62,805 nucleotides of DNA from Candidatus Zipacnadum vermilionense (GTDB lineage: Bacteria; Armatimonadota; Zipacnadia; Zipacnadales; Zipacnadaceae). The notes beneath the pieces were generated by a model. It did not search any database. It saw only the letters and a program-made list of their open reading frames with translations, and was not told the origin of the DNA. The first letter of the stretch is position 1. Each line of letters opens with the position of its first letter. Of this stretch, positions 7,201 to 15,635 are shown piece by piece. Made by a program: the position numbers and the translations under genes. Where the stretch lies: the NCBI GenBank assembly GCA_029821755.1, contig JALGSV010000020.1, forward strand, positions 1 to 62,805, read 5' to 3'.

Positions 7201-8814
7201 CTAGTGCGCTTCCAGGACCACAATCCAGTCCTGGTAGAGCGGGAAGCAGCGGCGCACACCGTCCGGCCCGGAGATCATTTCCCAGTCGCCGGCCGCGTCG
7301 GGGGTGATCTCGCCCAGGTCCGTCTCTGCGCCGTCCGCCGGGTTGAAGAGGAGCGCGCGGTAAGAGACGTCCGGTTCCAGGCCCTTGACCTTCGCCTCGT
7401 TCCAGCCGTAGACCGGGAGATAGATGACCCGCACCTGCTCCGGAATCCCCGCGGCGTAGCCGCCGAAGAAGTCCTCCTCGGTCCAGTGCCGTTCGACCCA
7501 CTCCGGATGCGGCTCGAACCGCCACCACTCATACCGCTCCAGCAGGCGCTTGGCCAGGCCCACCTGGCGCGAGCCCAGCAGCTGGGAGGCGTCCTCCCAG
7601 GGAGTATTGCCCCAGGCCATGCCGTGCGGGGAGGGCCCATACGGCCGCTCCCGTGAGTTCACCTGCCAGATGCCGTTGGCCCCGTAGGTATGGCCGCAGG
7701 CTCCCGAGAGCAGGCAGACCCAGAACATCATCCGCTGCACCTCCTGCCGGGAGGCCTCCCCGATCCCCTCGTAGCAGACCTCGCTGTTGATGACCGGCAG
7801 GACGGGCTCGGCCGCGTATTCCCCGCTCACCCGTCGCGTGGTATTGGGCAGGCTCCGGCGGTCGCCGTGGCCGGTTTGGAGCATGTGGAAGTCGATGAGC
7901 GTGCCGTCCCCGAGGGTCCGCCCGTTGGACCCCTCATGGGCGCTGACCGGCCGCCGGAAGCCGTCGATCCCATGCACGTAGCGGGCGATCTCCGCCCAAC
8001 CCTCGCGCTGTTCCGCCTGGGCCTGCTCCCGGTCCTCGGCGAGGTAGTAGGGCATGTCCCACTCCCCGGCCAGGCACCAGAAGACGGGGTAGGCGCCGTA
8101 GCGAGCCACCAGGTTCCGCCAGTGTGCCTTCAGCTTCTCCACGCCCATCCAGGGCAGGAAGTACCCCCAGGAGCCGACGATACACGGGGCCAGGCCCATC
8201 TCCACCAGGTATTGCAGGCGCCGGTCGACGAGGTCGAAGTAGGCCGGGTTGATCCGGGCGAAGTCCTGCTCCCAGGGGAAGCCCGACTCATTCTCCCCGC
8301 GCTCGTCGTACCACGCCATGTCCGGGTACAGCCCCGCCACGATCTGGATGACGCTGAAGCCCTTGGCGATCCGGTCCAGGGCGAGCGTCTGGAAGCCCTG
8401 GGGCCAGGTGAGGCGCTGGGTCAGGCCCATCCACCAGGTGTCGGCCAGCCAGAAGAAGGGCGTGCCGTCCGCGTGCTCCAGGTGCCGCTGGTTGGCGGCG
8501 ACCTGCACCGGCCCGTGGCGGTAGAGCGGATTGTCGCCCGAGTAGGGTAGGACCTCCAGCTCGCCCTCCTGCCCGTGCAGGCCGCTGTCGCCGGCCTCGG
8601 AGCAGCCGGTGCGGAAGTGGTGCTCCCCGACCACCGGCGAGGCAAACCGCACCCGCCACAGGTCCCCTCCGGCCCAGAAGCCGGGAAGGGTCTGCTCCCG
8701 CCCGTCCGGCCCGGTGAAGACCGCGTCGAGGGTGAGGTCGTTGCAGGGGTCCGAGTAGGCTCTGCTCGCGCGGAAGGTCCACTCGGAGACCTTGTTTTGT
8801 TCCTGGGTGATCAT
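7201..8814 (-). CDS. DUF5060/DUF4038 apiosidase-like glycoside hydrolase
   Basis: 537 residues from the ATG at 8814, which has AGGGAGGGG 6 nt upstream; an upstream ATG at 8862 would add 16 residues without a good site. N-terminal ~90 residues are a DUF5060 beta-sandwich (WTFRASRAYSDPCNDLTLDA, FTGPDGRE). Then a DUF4038 TIM barrel: HLEHADGTPFFWLADTWW, QIVAGLYPDMAW, FWCLAGEWDMPYY with candidate catalytic Glu/Asp, and NSEVCYEG. The C-terminal ~80 residues look like the collagen-binding-2-type beta domain common in GH140-like enzymes. GH140 apiosidases cleave apiose-rhamnose links in rhamnogalacturonan II, which fits the rhaM gene just downstream. No signal peptide is seen, so it may act inside the cell. 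Specificity is inferred. Confidence 0.78.
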   Translation of the reverse strand: MITQEQNKVSEWTFRASRAYSDPCNDLTLDAVFTGPDGREQTLPGFWAGGDLWRVRFASPVVGEHHFRTGCSEAGDSGLHGQEGELEVLPYSGDNPLYRHGPVQVAANQRHLEHADGTPFFWLADTWWMGLTQRLTWPQGFQTLALDRIAKGFSVIQIVAGLYPDMAWYDERGENESGFPWEQDFARINPAYFDLVDRRLQYLVEMGLAPCIVGSWGYFLPWMGVEKLKAHWRNLVARYGAYPVFWCLAGEWDMPYYLAEDREQAQAEQREGWAEIARYVHGIDGFRRPVSAHEGSNGRTLGDGTLIDFHMLQTGHGDRRSLPNTTRRVSGEYAAEPVLPVINSEVCYEGIGEASRQEVQRMMFWVCLLSGACGHTYGANGIWQVNSRERPYGPSPHGMAWGNTPWEDASQLLGSRQVGLAKRLLERYEWWRFEPHPEWVERHWTEEDFFGGYAAGIPEQVRVIYLPVYGWNEAKVKGLEPDVSYRALLFNPADGAETDLGEITPDAAGDWEMISGPDGVRRCFPLYQDWIVVLEAH

Positions 8815-9057
8815 GCTAATCCCCTCCCTATTCATGGGGCGGATGACCTCCACGAAGGCCACCAGGCCCTCATGGGGCCACTGTCACGCCACCTAGTCGA
8901 TAATTCGCCACCGAGGGCAAGCAACCCTCTCACCAGGGCGCAGCGGGTCGAGGAGGCCTTCACCCCCGAGAGAACGAATACCCTACGGCGTGAGTAGCCG
9001 CGCAATTTCGCCCGGTGATTCTCGGGCTTACCTCGCAGTCAGAAAGAGGAGTCAACC

Positions 9058-11430
9058 ATGCGCATACCTGGGATGGTGTCGCTACTGCTGGCGCTCTCGG
9101 TTACCGCTGGGATATGCCAGGAGCCGATCGTCAAGGCCGGGGATACCCTCGTGCTCTCCGCCAAGCAACTGGTGAGCGCCAGCAATCGGTTGGTGCAGGA
9201 TGCCGCTGCTCCGGGCGGCGAAGCGGTGGAAGTGCCGGACCAACCCGCCCGCTTCATCAACGCGCAGTTCCCGCAGGTCCCGGCAGGCCGCTATCTAGTG
9301 ACCGTCACTGCGGCGATCAGCAAACGGGCCGCGCCGATGGGCCTCGGGAACATGATGGCCAACTCCACGGCCCTGGTGCCGGCGTATGCCGCCAGGCGAC
9401 CCCTGGCGGTGGAGGACTTCGCGCAGGCCGGGGTCTACCAGGGCCTCTCCGTGGAGATGACCTGTCCGCCCGCCAACAACGGCACCTTTACCCCTTATGT
9501 CCAGGTGACCCAGCAAAACCTGGCGGCGACGCTCCGGGTGGCCGCGGTGGAGTTGGAGGCGCTGGAGCTGAGCCCCGTGCTGATCTCGAGGGTGTGGCCG
9601 GAGAAGCTGCTCGCTCGCTGCAATACGGAGCAGACTATCACGGTATCGGTGCATAACTTGACCGATGCGCCTCGCCCGGGGAGGCAGCTGGCCCTGGAGT
9701 TGCAGGGCGGTCTGGACACACGGCTGCCGGTGGGCGTCCAGGAGGTCTCGCTGGCCCCCTACGAGTCGAAGGACGTGGTCTTCACCTGGAATACGGGAGA
9801 CCACGAGTATGGCTATGAAGCGCAGGCCACGCTGACCGACGGGCAGGGGGCGGTGGTCAGTCGCCGGTCGGATTGCTTCGCGGTCACCCGTTCGTTGTAC
9901 AAGATGCGCATCGGGTTCTCCACCAGTCCCTACTTCCTCGACAAGGCCTCAGTCCCCGATGCGGCTCTTCGCTCCCGCCTAGCCTACGGCAATTACTACG
10001 AGATGTACGGCTGGTCACCCGGCGCTTTCGCCGAGCTCTACCCGCGCGAGCGCTTCTGGACCAGTGGCCAGATATCCGAGTGGGTATACGACCGCGAGGT
10101 GGTCCAGGCTTGGATCGCCGAGATGCACAAGCAGGGGATGGCGGCCTTCGCCTACGACATCTCGCTTTACAACGGCTGGGTCGGGCAGGAACTGATGCGC
10201 AAACACCCCGAATGGTGCGCCTTCAACGCGCAGGGCCGGCCGGATGGGAACCTGGACACCGCGCTGTGGCAGTTCAAGGAGAACGCCTACGGCGAGGACA
10301 AGCCGCCGGTGCGCACGCCCTTCCGGGGTGAGATGCCCAACTCCGGGACCGTTTGGCCGGCCAGTGACGAGCTGATGGCCTACGAGGCCGACCAGATCAC
10401 CCTCATCCACCAGGAACTCGGCTTCGACGCCGTCCGTTGGGATGGCCACCCCATCGTCTGGGCGCAGGAAGGCGCCGGGGGGATCATCGGTACCGGCCTG
10501 GGGAAGATGATCTACAACTACGACGGACGGACCATCCTCCAGGTGGTCGGCAATAGTGACAAGCAGTCGCTGCACAACATCCAGTTGATCAAGAACGCCC
10601 TGCGCCAGGCTGCCCCCAACTTCGAGTGGGGATACAACGCGGGGTATGACCTGACCTGCGAAACGATGCCGCTGACCTGGCAGGAAGTGGTGAAGGACGC
10701 CGGCATCTGGGTGGAGGGGGGCTTCCGCTCGGGCGACGAGGGGCGCGCCGACCCCTCCAATACCTGGCAGAAGTACCAGCAGAAGCTCTACCTGTCCTCG
10801 CAGTTTGTGCTGCGGGGCGGCGGCTATCCGATACATGGCGCCCTCGCCGCCGACTCCGCCTACGTGCGCAAGCTGCTCTACGCCCTGTTCCTGGCCCACG
10901 GGAGCCACCCTTGCTTCCACGGCGATATGAGCATGGCCACGGATTACTCGCGATTTGCCACCCGCTACAGCCAGTACTTGTTCGATCCCGGTCTGCATCC
11001 GTGGTGGGGGTACCCCGATATCCACGTGACCGGATGGGTGCAGTGGGAGGAGCGCAACGCCAAGAGCATCCCGCCGGTGGACACTGAGGCGAAGGTGGAA
11101 AGCGCGCGCCCTATCTGGTTCGAGAAGACGCTCTTCCACCGGGAGATCTCAGACCAGGCAAAGGACACCGTCGTCCACCTGATAAACGACCCGGGCAAGC
11201 CGTACGTTGACTACACCCAGATGGCCCCGCCGCCGGTTCAGGAGGACGTGGTGGTGACGGTGAAAGCGCCGGCGGGGATGAAGCTCAAGCAGGCCTGGTG
11301 CCTTTCACCGGACCTGACCCCCAACGGACAGCCGCTGGAGGCGGCCGCCGCCGGGGAGGGGTGGGTGAAGGTCACCGTGCCCGAACTGGTGCTGTGGGAT
11401 ATTGTGGTGTTCAACTGGGAGAAGGTGTAA
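9058..11430 (+). CDS. Secreted glycoside-hydrolase-like TIM-barrel protein
   Basis: 790 residues with a signal peptide (SLLLALSVTAGICQ) and AGAGGAG upstream of the ATG. Residues ~25-170 and ~170-285 are beta domains; the second is also found in the decayed gene at 37083-38995. From ~285 a probable TIM barrel begins: MRIGFSTSPYFLDK, NYYEMYGWSPGAFAELYP, GMAAFAYDISLYNGW, FDAVRWDGHPIVW (candidate nucleophile Asp) and NFEWGYNAGYDLTC. A small C-terminal beta domain ends VLWDIVVFNWEKV. I cannot place it in a numbered GH family; GH66-like or hypothetical-glycosidase families are possibilities. It is the first of three plus-strand secreted genes; the next starts 3 nt after its stop. Confidence 0.65.
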   Translation: MRIPGMVSLLLALSVTAGICQEPIVKAGDTLVLSAKQLVSASNRLVQDAAAPGGEAVEVPDQPARFINAQFPQVPAGRYLVTVTAAISKRAAPMGLGNMMANSTALVPAYAARRPLAVEDFAQAGVYQGLSVEMTCPPANNGTFTPYVQVTQQNLAATLRVAAVELEALELSPVLISRVWPEKLLARCNTEQTITVSVHNLTDAPRPGRQLALELQGGLDTRLPVGVQEVSLAPYESKDVVFTWNTGDHEYGYEAQATLTDGQGAVVSRRSDCFAVTRSLYKMRIGFSTSPYFLDKASVPDAALRSRLAYGNYYEMYGWSPGAFAELYPRERFWTSGQISEWVYDREVVQAWIAEMHKQGMAAFAYDISLYNGWVGQELMRKHPEWCAFNAQGRPDGNLDTALWQFKENAYGEDKPPVRTPFRGEMPNSGTVWPASDELMAYEADQITLIHQELGFDAVRWDGHPIVWAQEGAGGIIGTGLGKMIYNYDGRTILQVVGNSDKQSLHNIQLIKNALRQAAPNFEWGYNAGYDLTCETMPLTWQEVVKDAGIWVEGGFRSGDEGRADPSNTWQKYQQKLYLSSQFVLRGGGYPIHGALAADSAYVRKLLYALFLAHGSHPCFHGDMSMATDYSRFATRYSQYLFDPGLHPWWGYPDIHVTGWVQWEERNAKSIPPVDTEAKVESARPIWFEKTLFHREISDQAKDTVVHLINDPGKPYVDYTQMAPPPVQEDVVVTVKAPAGMKLKQAWCLSPDLTPNGQPLEAAAAGEGWVKVTVPELVLWDIVVFNWEKV

Positions 11431-11433
11431 GCC

Positions 11434-13560
11434 ATGAGCATGCTGACCAAGCGACAAGCGTCGATAGCACAGGCAGCCGCAAGTGCGGCGGCGCACACCG
11501 GAGCGCAGTGCCTGCGCCGAACCCACCCCCCTGCCCCCCTCCCTGATAGGGAGGGGGGAATGGGAATCGGGTTTAGAGATGGGAAATGGGGTGGGACGGG
11601 AGGTGGCCGGGTCGTCAGCGCTGGGCGCGGCAAGTTCTCGGCGAGGTTCCCAGTCGCAGTGCTGACCGCCCTGCTCTGTCTCGTGCTCCTTCTAGGCTAC
11701 TCCCCAGCCTGGGCCGCGTGCACGGTTAGCGAGGTGCGGACGGACACCGAGCAGGCGGTTACCCTGGAGAACGGCTTTGTGCGCATGTCGGTGGACATGC
11801 TGCACGGAGGCAAGGTAACCAGCTTCCTCTACAAGCCGCTGAATCGCGAATGGCTGGTCTCCGGCCAGGCGCTGTTCATCGATCACGTCTGGCAGCAAGT
11901 CTGGCCGGGCGAGCTGTACAACGTGCCCTACGAGTATGCCATCCTGGACCGAGGGCCGGAGCGGGTGGCCGTGAAGGTCTGGCGCACGCTCGACGGGGGC
12001 GGCAAGGCAACGGTGAGTGGGGTGAAGGTGGAACGCACGCTGACGCTCACGGCAGACTCGCCGGCGGTGGTGGCCGAGGTGAGCGTCGGTAACCCCACCC
12101 AGGAAATCAAGGCGGTGGGGTACTGGGCGCAACATATCTTCCGCCTGGGCGGCCTGAACGACAACTACTTCGTGCGCCCCTTTACGGGAGGGCGCTCGGT
12201 CGCCACGTATGGGATTGAGGACGAGGTCGGTAATCGGATCGGGCAGGAGTTCGTGAAGGACCCGACTGCCGGCTGGACCGCCGCGCTCAACCCCGTCACC
12301 GGCGAGGCCGCCGTGTTCCTGATGGACTACAACGACCTACGCTGGCTGTACAACTGCATCGGGGCGTATACCACGGAATGGTATTACGACCTGCTGCGTA
12401 TGTCTCCCGGGCGGGTGTGGACCACGCAGTACGAGCTGCTCCCCCTGTCCGGGTACCACGGGGTCAGCCATGCCTCGCGCCGCCTGGTGGCCGACGTGCG
12501 GACGGTGCGTGGGGTGGCGGGTGACCACCTGGTCTACACCGTCGGGTGCGGCGAGCGTCCGCTAAAGGGAGTCACGCTGACGGCGAGCTTGCGCTCTACT
12601 TCGCCGGGGGCCAGGCCGCAGCGGGAGAGGCTAGCCGTGGGAGACGTAGGATACCAGCCGGCGGAGATCGTGTCCGGGTTGGAGCTGCCGCCGGGTACGG
12701 CCCCCTTCACCGTGGAGGTGTCCCTGAGGAGCGGGGGCGTGACGGAGTCCTTCACCCGGTATGTCTCCGCCGAGGATCGCGGCAACCAACTGGTGGCGGG
12801 GGTCTTCCCGAGTGACTACAGCGTCAAGCCGCCGCCCAAGGCGAAGGTGATCGAGCAGCCGGCGAACCTGCAGAAAGTGCCGCACGAGGGCACGGTGGTG
12901 GTGGAGGTGCGCGGGCAGTTCTTCCCCTCGTGGCGGCTGGAGGAGGCCCTTAAGCAACTCGGCGTGTACACGCTGCAGCCGTCGAATTTCACCTCCAACG
13001 TCTACGGGGACCAGCTCGACTACTTCCCGCCGGGGCTCCAGGAGGCCATGGCGCTGGATGCCATTGTGCTCAACAACGTCCCCGCGGGTGCCCTGGGGCC
13101 GGAGGGAGAGGCGTTGCTCAAGGAGTACGTGAAGAACGGCGGCGGCCTGCTGGTGCTGGGCGGGTGGTATGCCTTCGGCGGCGGGCACTATGCGGATTCG
13201 GTGCTCGCCGAGCTCCTGCCGGTCACCAGTGGCTCGCCTTTCGACATCCACTGGTACAAGCAAGGGCTGGAGCTGAAGGCGAAACCGGGGACGACCCTGC
13301 TGCATGACCTGCGCCCCGCTCCCGGACTGCAAGTGCTGTGGATGCAGGAGCTGCCCGCGGTCAAGCCGGGTGCGCAGGTGGTCCTGACGGCTGGGGACAA
13401 ACCCTTTCTGGTGACGGGCACCTACGGGAAGGGCCGAGTCGCTTGCGTGCTGGGCACGACGGCCGGCGTGGCTCCGGCCGGGGGCCAGCTGTTCTGTGAG
13501 TCGGCGGAATGGCCGGAGATGCTGGGGCGGGTGGTGGAGTGGTTGAAGACCGGGAAGTGA
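11434..13560 (+). CDS. Secreted protein: mutarotase-like domain plus GATase-like domain
   Basis: 708 residues if started at 11434, which has GAGAAGG 8 nt upstream and lies 3 nt after the previous stop. A second start at 11560 (666 residues) follows GGGAGGGGGG. A palindromic repeat lies in frame between them. A hydrophobic export segment follows (AVLTALLCLVLLLGYSPAWA). Residues ~100-330 resemble a galactose-mutarotase-like beta-sandwich (LENGFVRMSVDMLHGGKVTS, FLYKPLNREWL). Residues ~490-705 are a GATase-like module: DAIVLNNVPAGALGPEGEAL, NGGGLLVLGGWYAFGGGHY and LAELLPVTSG. No catalytic Cys-His pair is evident. The same module occurs in the next gene and in the decayed gene at 37083. Function unknown. 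Confidence 0.65.
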   Translation: MSMLTKRQASIAQAAASAAAHTGAQCLRRTHPPAPLPDREGGMGIGFRDGKWGGTGGGRVVSAGRGKFSARFPVAVLTALLCLVLLLGYSPAWAACTVSEVRTDTEQAVTLENGFVRMSVDMLHGGKVTSFLYKPLNREWLVSGQALFIDHVWQQVWPGELYNVPYEYAILDRGPERVAVKVWRTLDGGGKATVSGVKVERTLTLTADSPAVVAEVSVGNPTQEIKAVGYWAQHIFRLGGLNDNYFVRPFTGGRSVATYGIEDEVGNRIGQEFVKDPTAGWTAALNPVTGEAAVFLMDYNDLRWLYNCIGAYTTEWYYDLLRMSPGRVWTTQYELLPLSGYHGVSHASRRLVADVRTVRGVAGDHLVYTVGCGERPLKGVTLTASLRSTSPGARPQRERLAVGDVGYQPAEIVSGLELPPGTAPFTVEVSLRSGGVTESFTRYVSAEDRGNQLVAGVFPSDYSVKPPPKAKVIEQPANLQKVPHEGTVVVEVRGQFFPSWRLEEALKQLGVYTLQPSNFTSNVYGDQLDYFPPGLQEAMALDAIVLNNVPAGALGPEGEALLKEYVKNGGGLLVLGGWYAFGGGHYADSVLAELLPVTSGSPFDIHWYKQGLELKAKPGTTLLHDLRPAPGLQVLWMQELPAVKPGAQVVLTAGDKPFLVTGTYGKGRVACVLGTTAGVAPAGGQLFCESAEWPEMLGRVVEWLKTGK
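11541..11558. repeat. Palindromic repeat inside the 5' coding region
   Basis: CCCTCCCTGATAGGGAGGGG-type palindrome around 11538-11558, of the same family as the copies at 6545 and 20651. It lies in frame in the N-terminus of the 11434 gene and creates the second possible ribosome-binding site before the ATG at 11560. Confidence 0.6.
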
Positions 13561-13586
13561 GCGGCGCTCTCAGGGCGGAGGGAAAG

Positions 13587-15500
13587 ATGCGCATCAGAAC
13601 GGGGCGAACCCACAACGTCGCGCGGATGGTTTGCCTGCTCCTGCTCGGGATGGCCGCGGGGGCAGACGCGCCGGCACATGCCGCGCCCCCCGTGGTGGTC
13701 ACGGACAACGGCGAGGTGCGTAACGAACTGCCCAACAACCAGGTGCAGTACGTGCACGAGATCGCCCTGAGTTGCGGGGATTTTGTCTGCAACCTCAGTT
13801 TCCGCAACCTCGAGTACTTCGACGCGGCGGGGGAGAAGGACCGCTCGGAGGGCACGGTCGGCGTGCACTTCTGGCCGGAGCAGGGGCAGGGCTGGTACCC
13901 CAACGAGACCTTCGTTCTCTTCGCCGACGGCACCCCGCTTACCCTCAACGGCGTCATCAAGGATACCCGCGTCCTCGAGCAGGGCCCATCGGCCTTGGTG
14001 GAGACCACGCTGGAGCACGAGAAGGCCTCCGTCCGCCTCCGTTTTGCGTACCGGCCCGGCCAGGAAGGGCTGGAGGTGCAGGTCGCGCTGCTACCGGCGA
14101 AGGGCGGCGCGGCGCCGGTGAAACAGCTCGCCATCGACCTGTCTTGCTACCCAGCCTACTACACGGCCTGGAACAAGCGTCGCGGTGATCGCTGGGTGGT
14201 CACGCCCACTCGCTCCCTCGAGGAGCCGCGCGAAGAGGGCTTGGATAAGGACGCACGGACCTGGCAGCACCAGGTCCGGGAGGAGCCGCTGGACCTGGCG
14301 CAGGAGCACTGGCTGTTCTACTACGACAAGTTCTTCAACAGCGCGGAAGGCAAGGGGCGGGGGCTGTGTGGGTTGACGTTCCTGCCGCAAGAACTGCAGC
14401 AGGCGCAGGTGAACGTTAGCGACTACGAGATCGTGACCAAACTGGTGGGCAAGCCGGAGCAGCGCGCCCTGGGGTTCACGCTGTGGCAGTCCCCGGAGCA
14501 GGATTACGCTCCGCAGTTGGAGCGCTTCCCACAGGTGGCGGAGTCGTGCCGGCAGCGCCTGCAGGAGGGTGCCCTGTTCCTCCCGCAGAGCCTGGTGAGC
14601 TTCGACGCGGCGGCCGAGGCACGCAGCTTGCAGGCCCTGGCCGCGTTGCCCGGGTTCGAGCAGCTTGCCGCGCAGTTGCAGGCCGTGGGGCAGGTCGTCG
14701 CCCGGCTGCAGGCGGCTCCGGCCTCCATGGAGCAAGAGCAAGCGGCGCTAGGCCAACTGCGGGCCTATCGCCGGGCGGTGTGGAAGGCGAGCCGCGCTTT
14801 GCCTCGGCCGCGGCGTGTGCTGGTGCTGGAGGGCGGGCACTACCCGGTCTGGAAGCTGGAGGAAGCGGCGGCGGGCAGCGACGGCGACCTGCTGCTCGAC
14901 AAGAGCTACTTCTCCACCAGTTGGCGCGGCGATCGCCTGACGACCTTCCCGGCGACGGAAGCCGAGATGCTGCAGTATGATGCGGTGGTCTTCAACAACG
15001 TCAGTGCCACGCCCCTGCGGGAGTCGGGCGAGGCCCTGCTGCGGCAGTTCGTCACCAAGGGTGGCGGGCTGGTGGTCCTGGGGGGTTTCTACGCCTACGG
15101 CGAGGGCGCCTACCAGGACAGCGTGCTGGCCGAGTTGCTGCCGGTGACCATGGCCGGCGCGTTTGACGTGAAACGCTTGCCGGCGGCGGGGGCGATTGTG
15201 CCCGGGGCCCAGGTGCCGGGGTTGCTGGAGCTGCCCTGGGAAGGCCGGGAAGTAGTCCTCTGGCTGCAGGACCTGCAGCCCAAGCCGGAGGCGGTGGTGG
15301 CGCTACACGCCGAGGTGGAGGCAGGGAAGAGGGCGCCGTTCCTGGTAATCGGTCGGGCGGGCGAGGGGCGAGTCGCCGCCTGTGCCGGCACCGTCTACGG
15401 GGAGGCCCCGCCCGGCAAGACCGAGTTCTGGAACCGTCCGGAGTGGCCCGCCTACCTGGCCGCCGTCCTCCGCTGGGCCTGCGGACAGACGGGAACCTGA
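13587..15500 (+). CDS. Secreted protein with C-terminal GATase-like domain
   Basis: 637 residues from the ATG at 13587 (GGAGGGAAAG just upstream), 26 nt after the previous stop. A longer frame opens at 13509 but would overlap that gene. The N-terminus has a positive patch and a hydrophobic stretch (MVCLLLLGMAAGADAPAHA). Residues ~30-330 form a beta-rich domain I do not recognise, with an unusual YPAYYTAWNKRRGDRW segment. Residues ~350-410 are Gln/Ala-rich helix. The C-terminal ~220 residues repeat the module of the upstream gene: YDAVVFNNVSATPLRESGEA, GGGLVVLGGFYAYGEGAY, LAELLPVT and APFLVIGRAGEGRVAA. The tandem pair looks like duplication of the C-terminal module onto different partners. Confidence 0.65.
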   Translation: MRIRTGRTHNVARMVCLLLLGMAAGADAPAHAAPPVVVTDNGEVRNELPNNQVQYVHEIALSCGDFVCNLSFRNLEYFDAAGEKDRSEGTVGVHFWPEQGQGWYPNETFVLFADGTPLTLNGVIKDTRVLEQGPSALVETTLEHEKASVRLRFAYRPGQEGLEVQVALLPAKGGAAPVKQLAIDLSCYPAYYTAWNKRRGDRWVVTPTRSLEEPREEGLDKDARTWQHQVREEPLDLAQEHWLFYYDKFFNSAEGKGRGLCGLTFLPQELQQAQVNVSDYEIVTKLVGKPEQRALGFTLWQSPEQDYAPQLERFPQVAESCRQRLQEGALFLPQSLVSFDAAAEARSLQALAALPGFEQLAAQLQAVGQVVARLQAAPASMEQEQAALGQLRAYRRAVWKASRALPRPRRVLVLEGGHYPVWKLEEAAAGSDGDLLLDKSYFSTSWRGDRLTTFPATEAEMLQYDAVVFNNVSATPLRESGEALLRQFVTKGGGLVVLGGFYAYGEGAYQDSVLAELLPVTMAGAFDVKRLPAAGAIVPGAQVPGLLELPWEGREVVLWLQDLQPKPEAVVALHAEVEAGKRAPFLVIGRAGEGRVAACAGTVYGEAPPGKTEFWNRPEWPAYLAAVLRWACGQTGT

Positions 15501-15635
15501 CCGCCCTTTGTCTCCCGGGAGGGGCCGGATGAGCGGCTTCCGCGCCGGGAATCCGGCCCGGGCGTCGCCCGGAGCCGGAAGGCGTCTGGCCCCTTACCGT
15601 CCAGTACAGGCTACGCCTCGGAGGGAGTACGGCCG

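Noticed and set aside
13509-13586. Longer N-terminus for the second GATase-module gene
   Set aside because: It would overlap the end of the previous gene, and the ATG at 13587 has a better ribosome-binding site.
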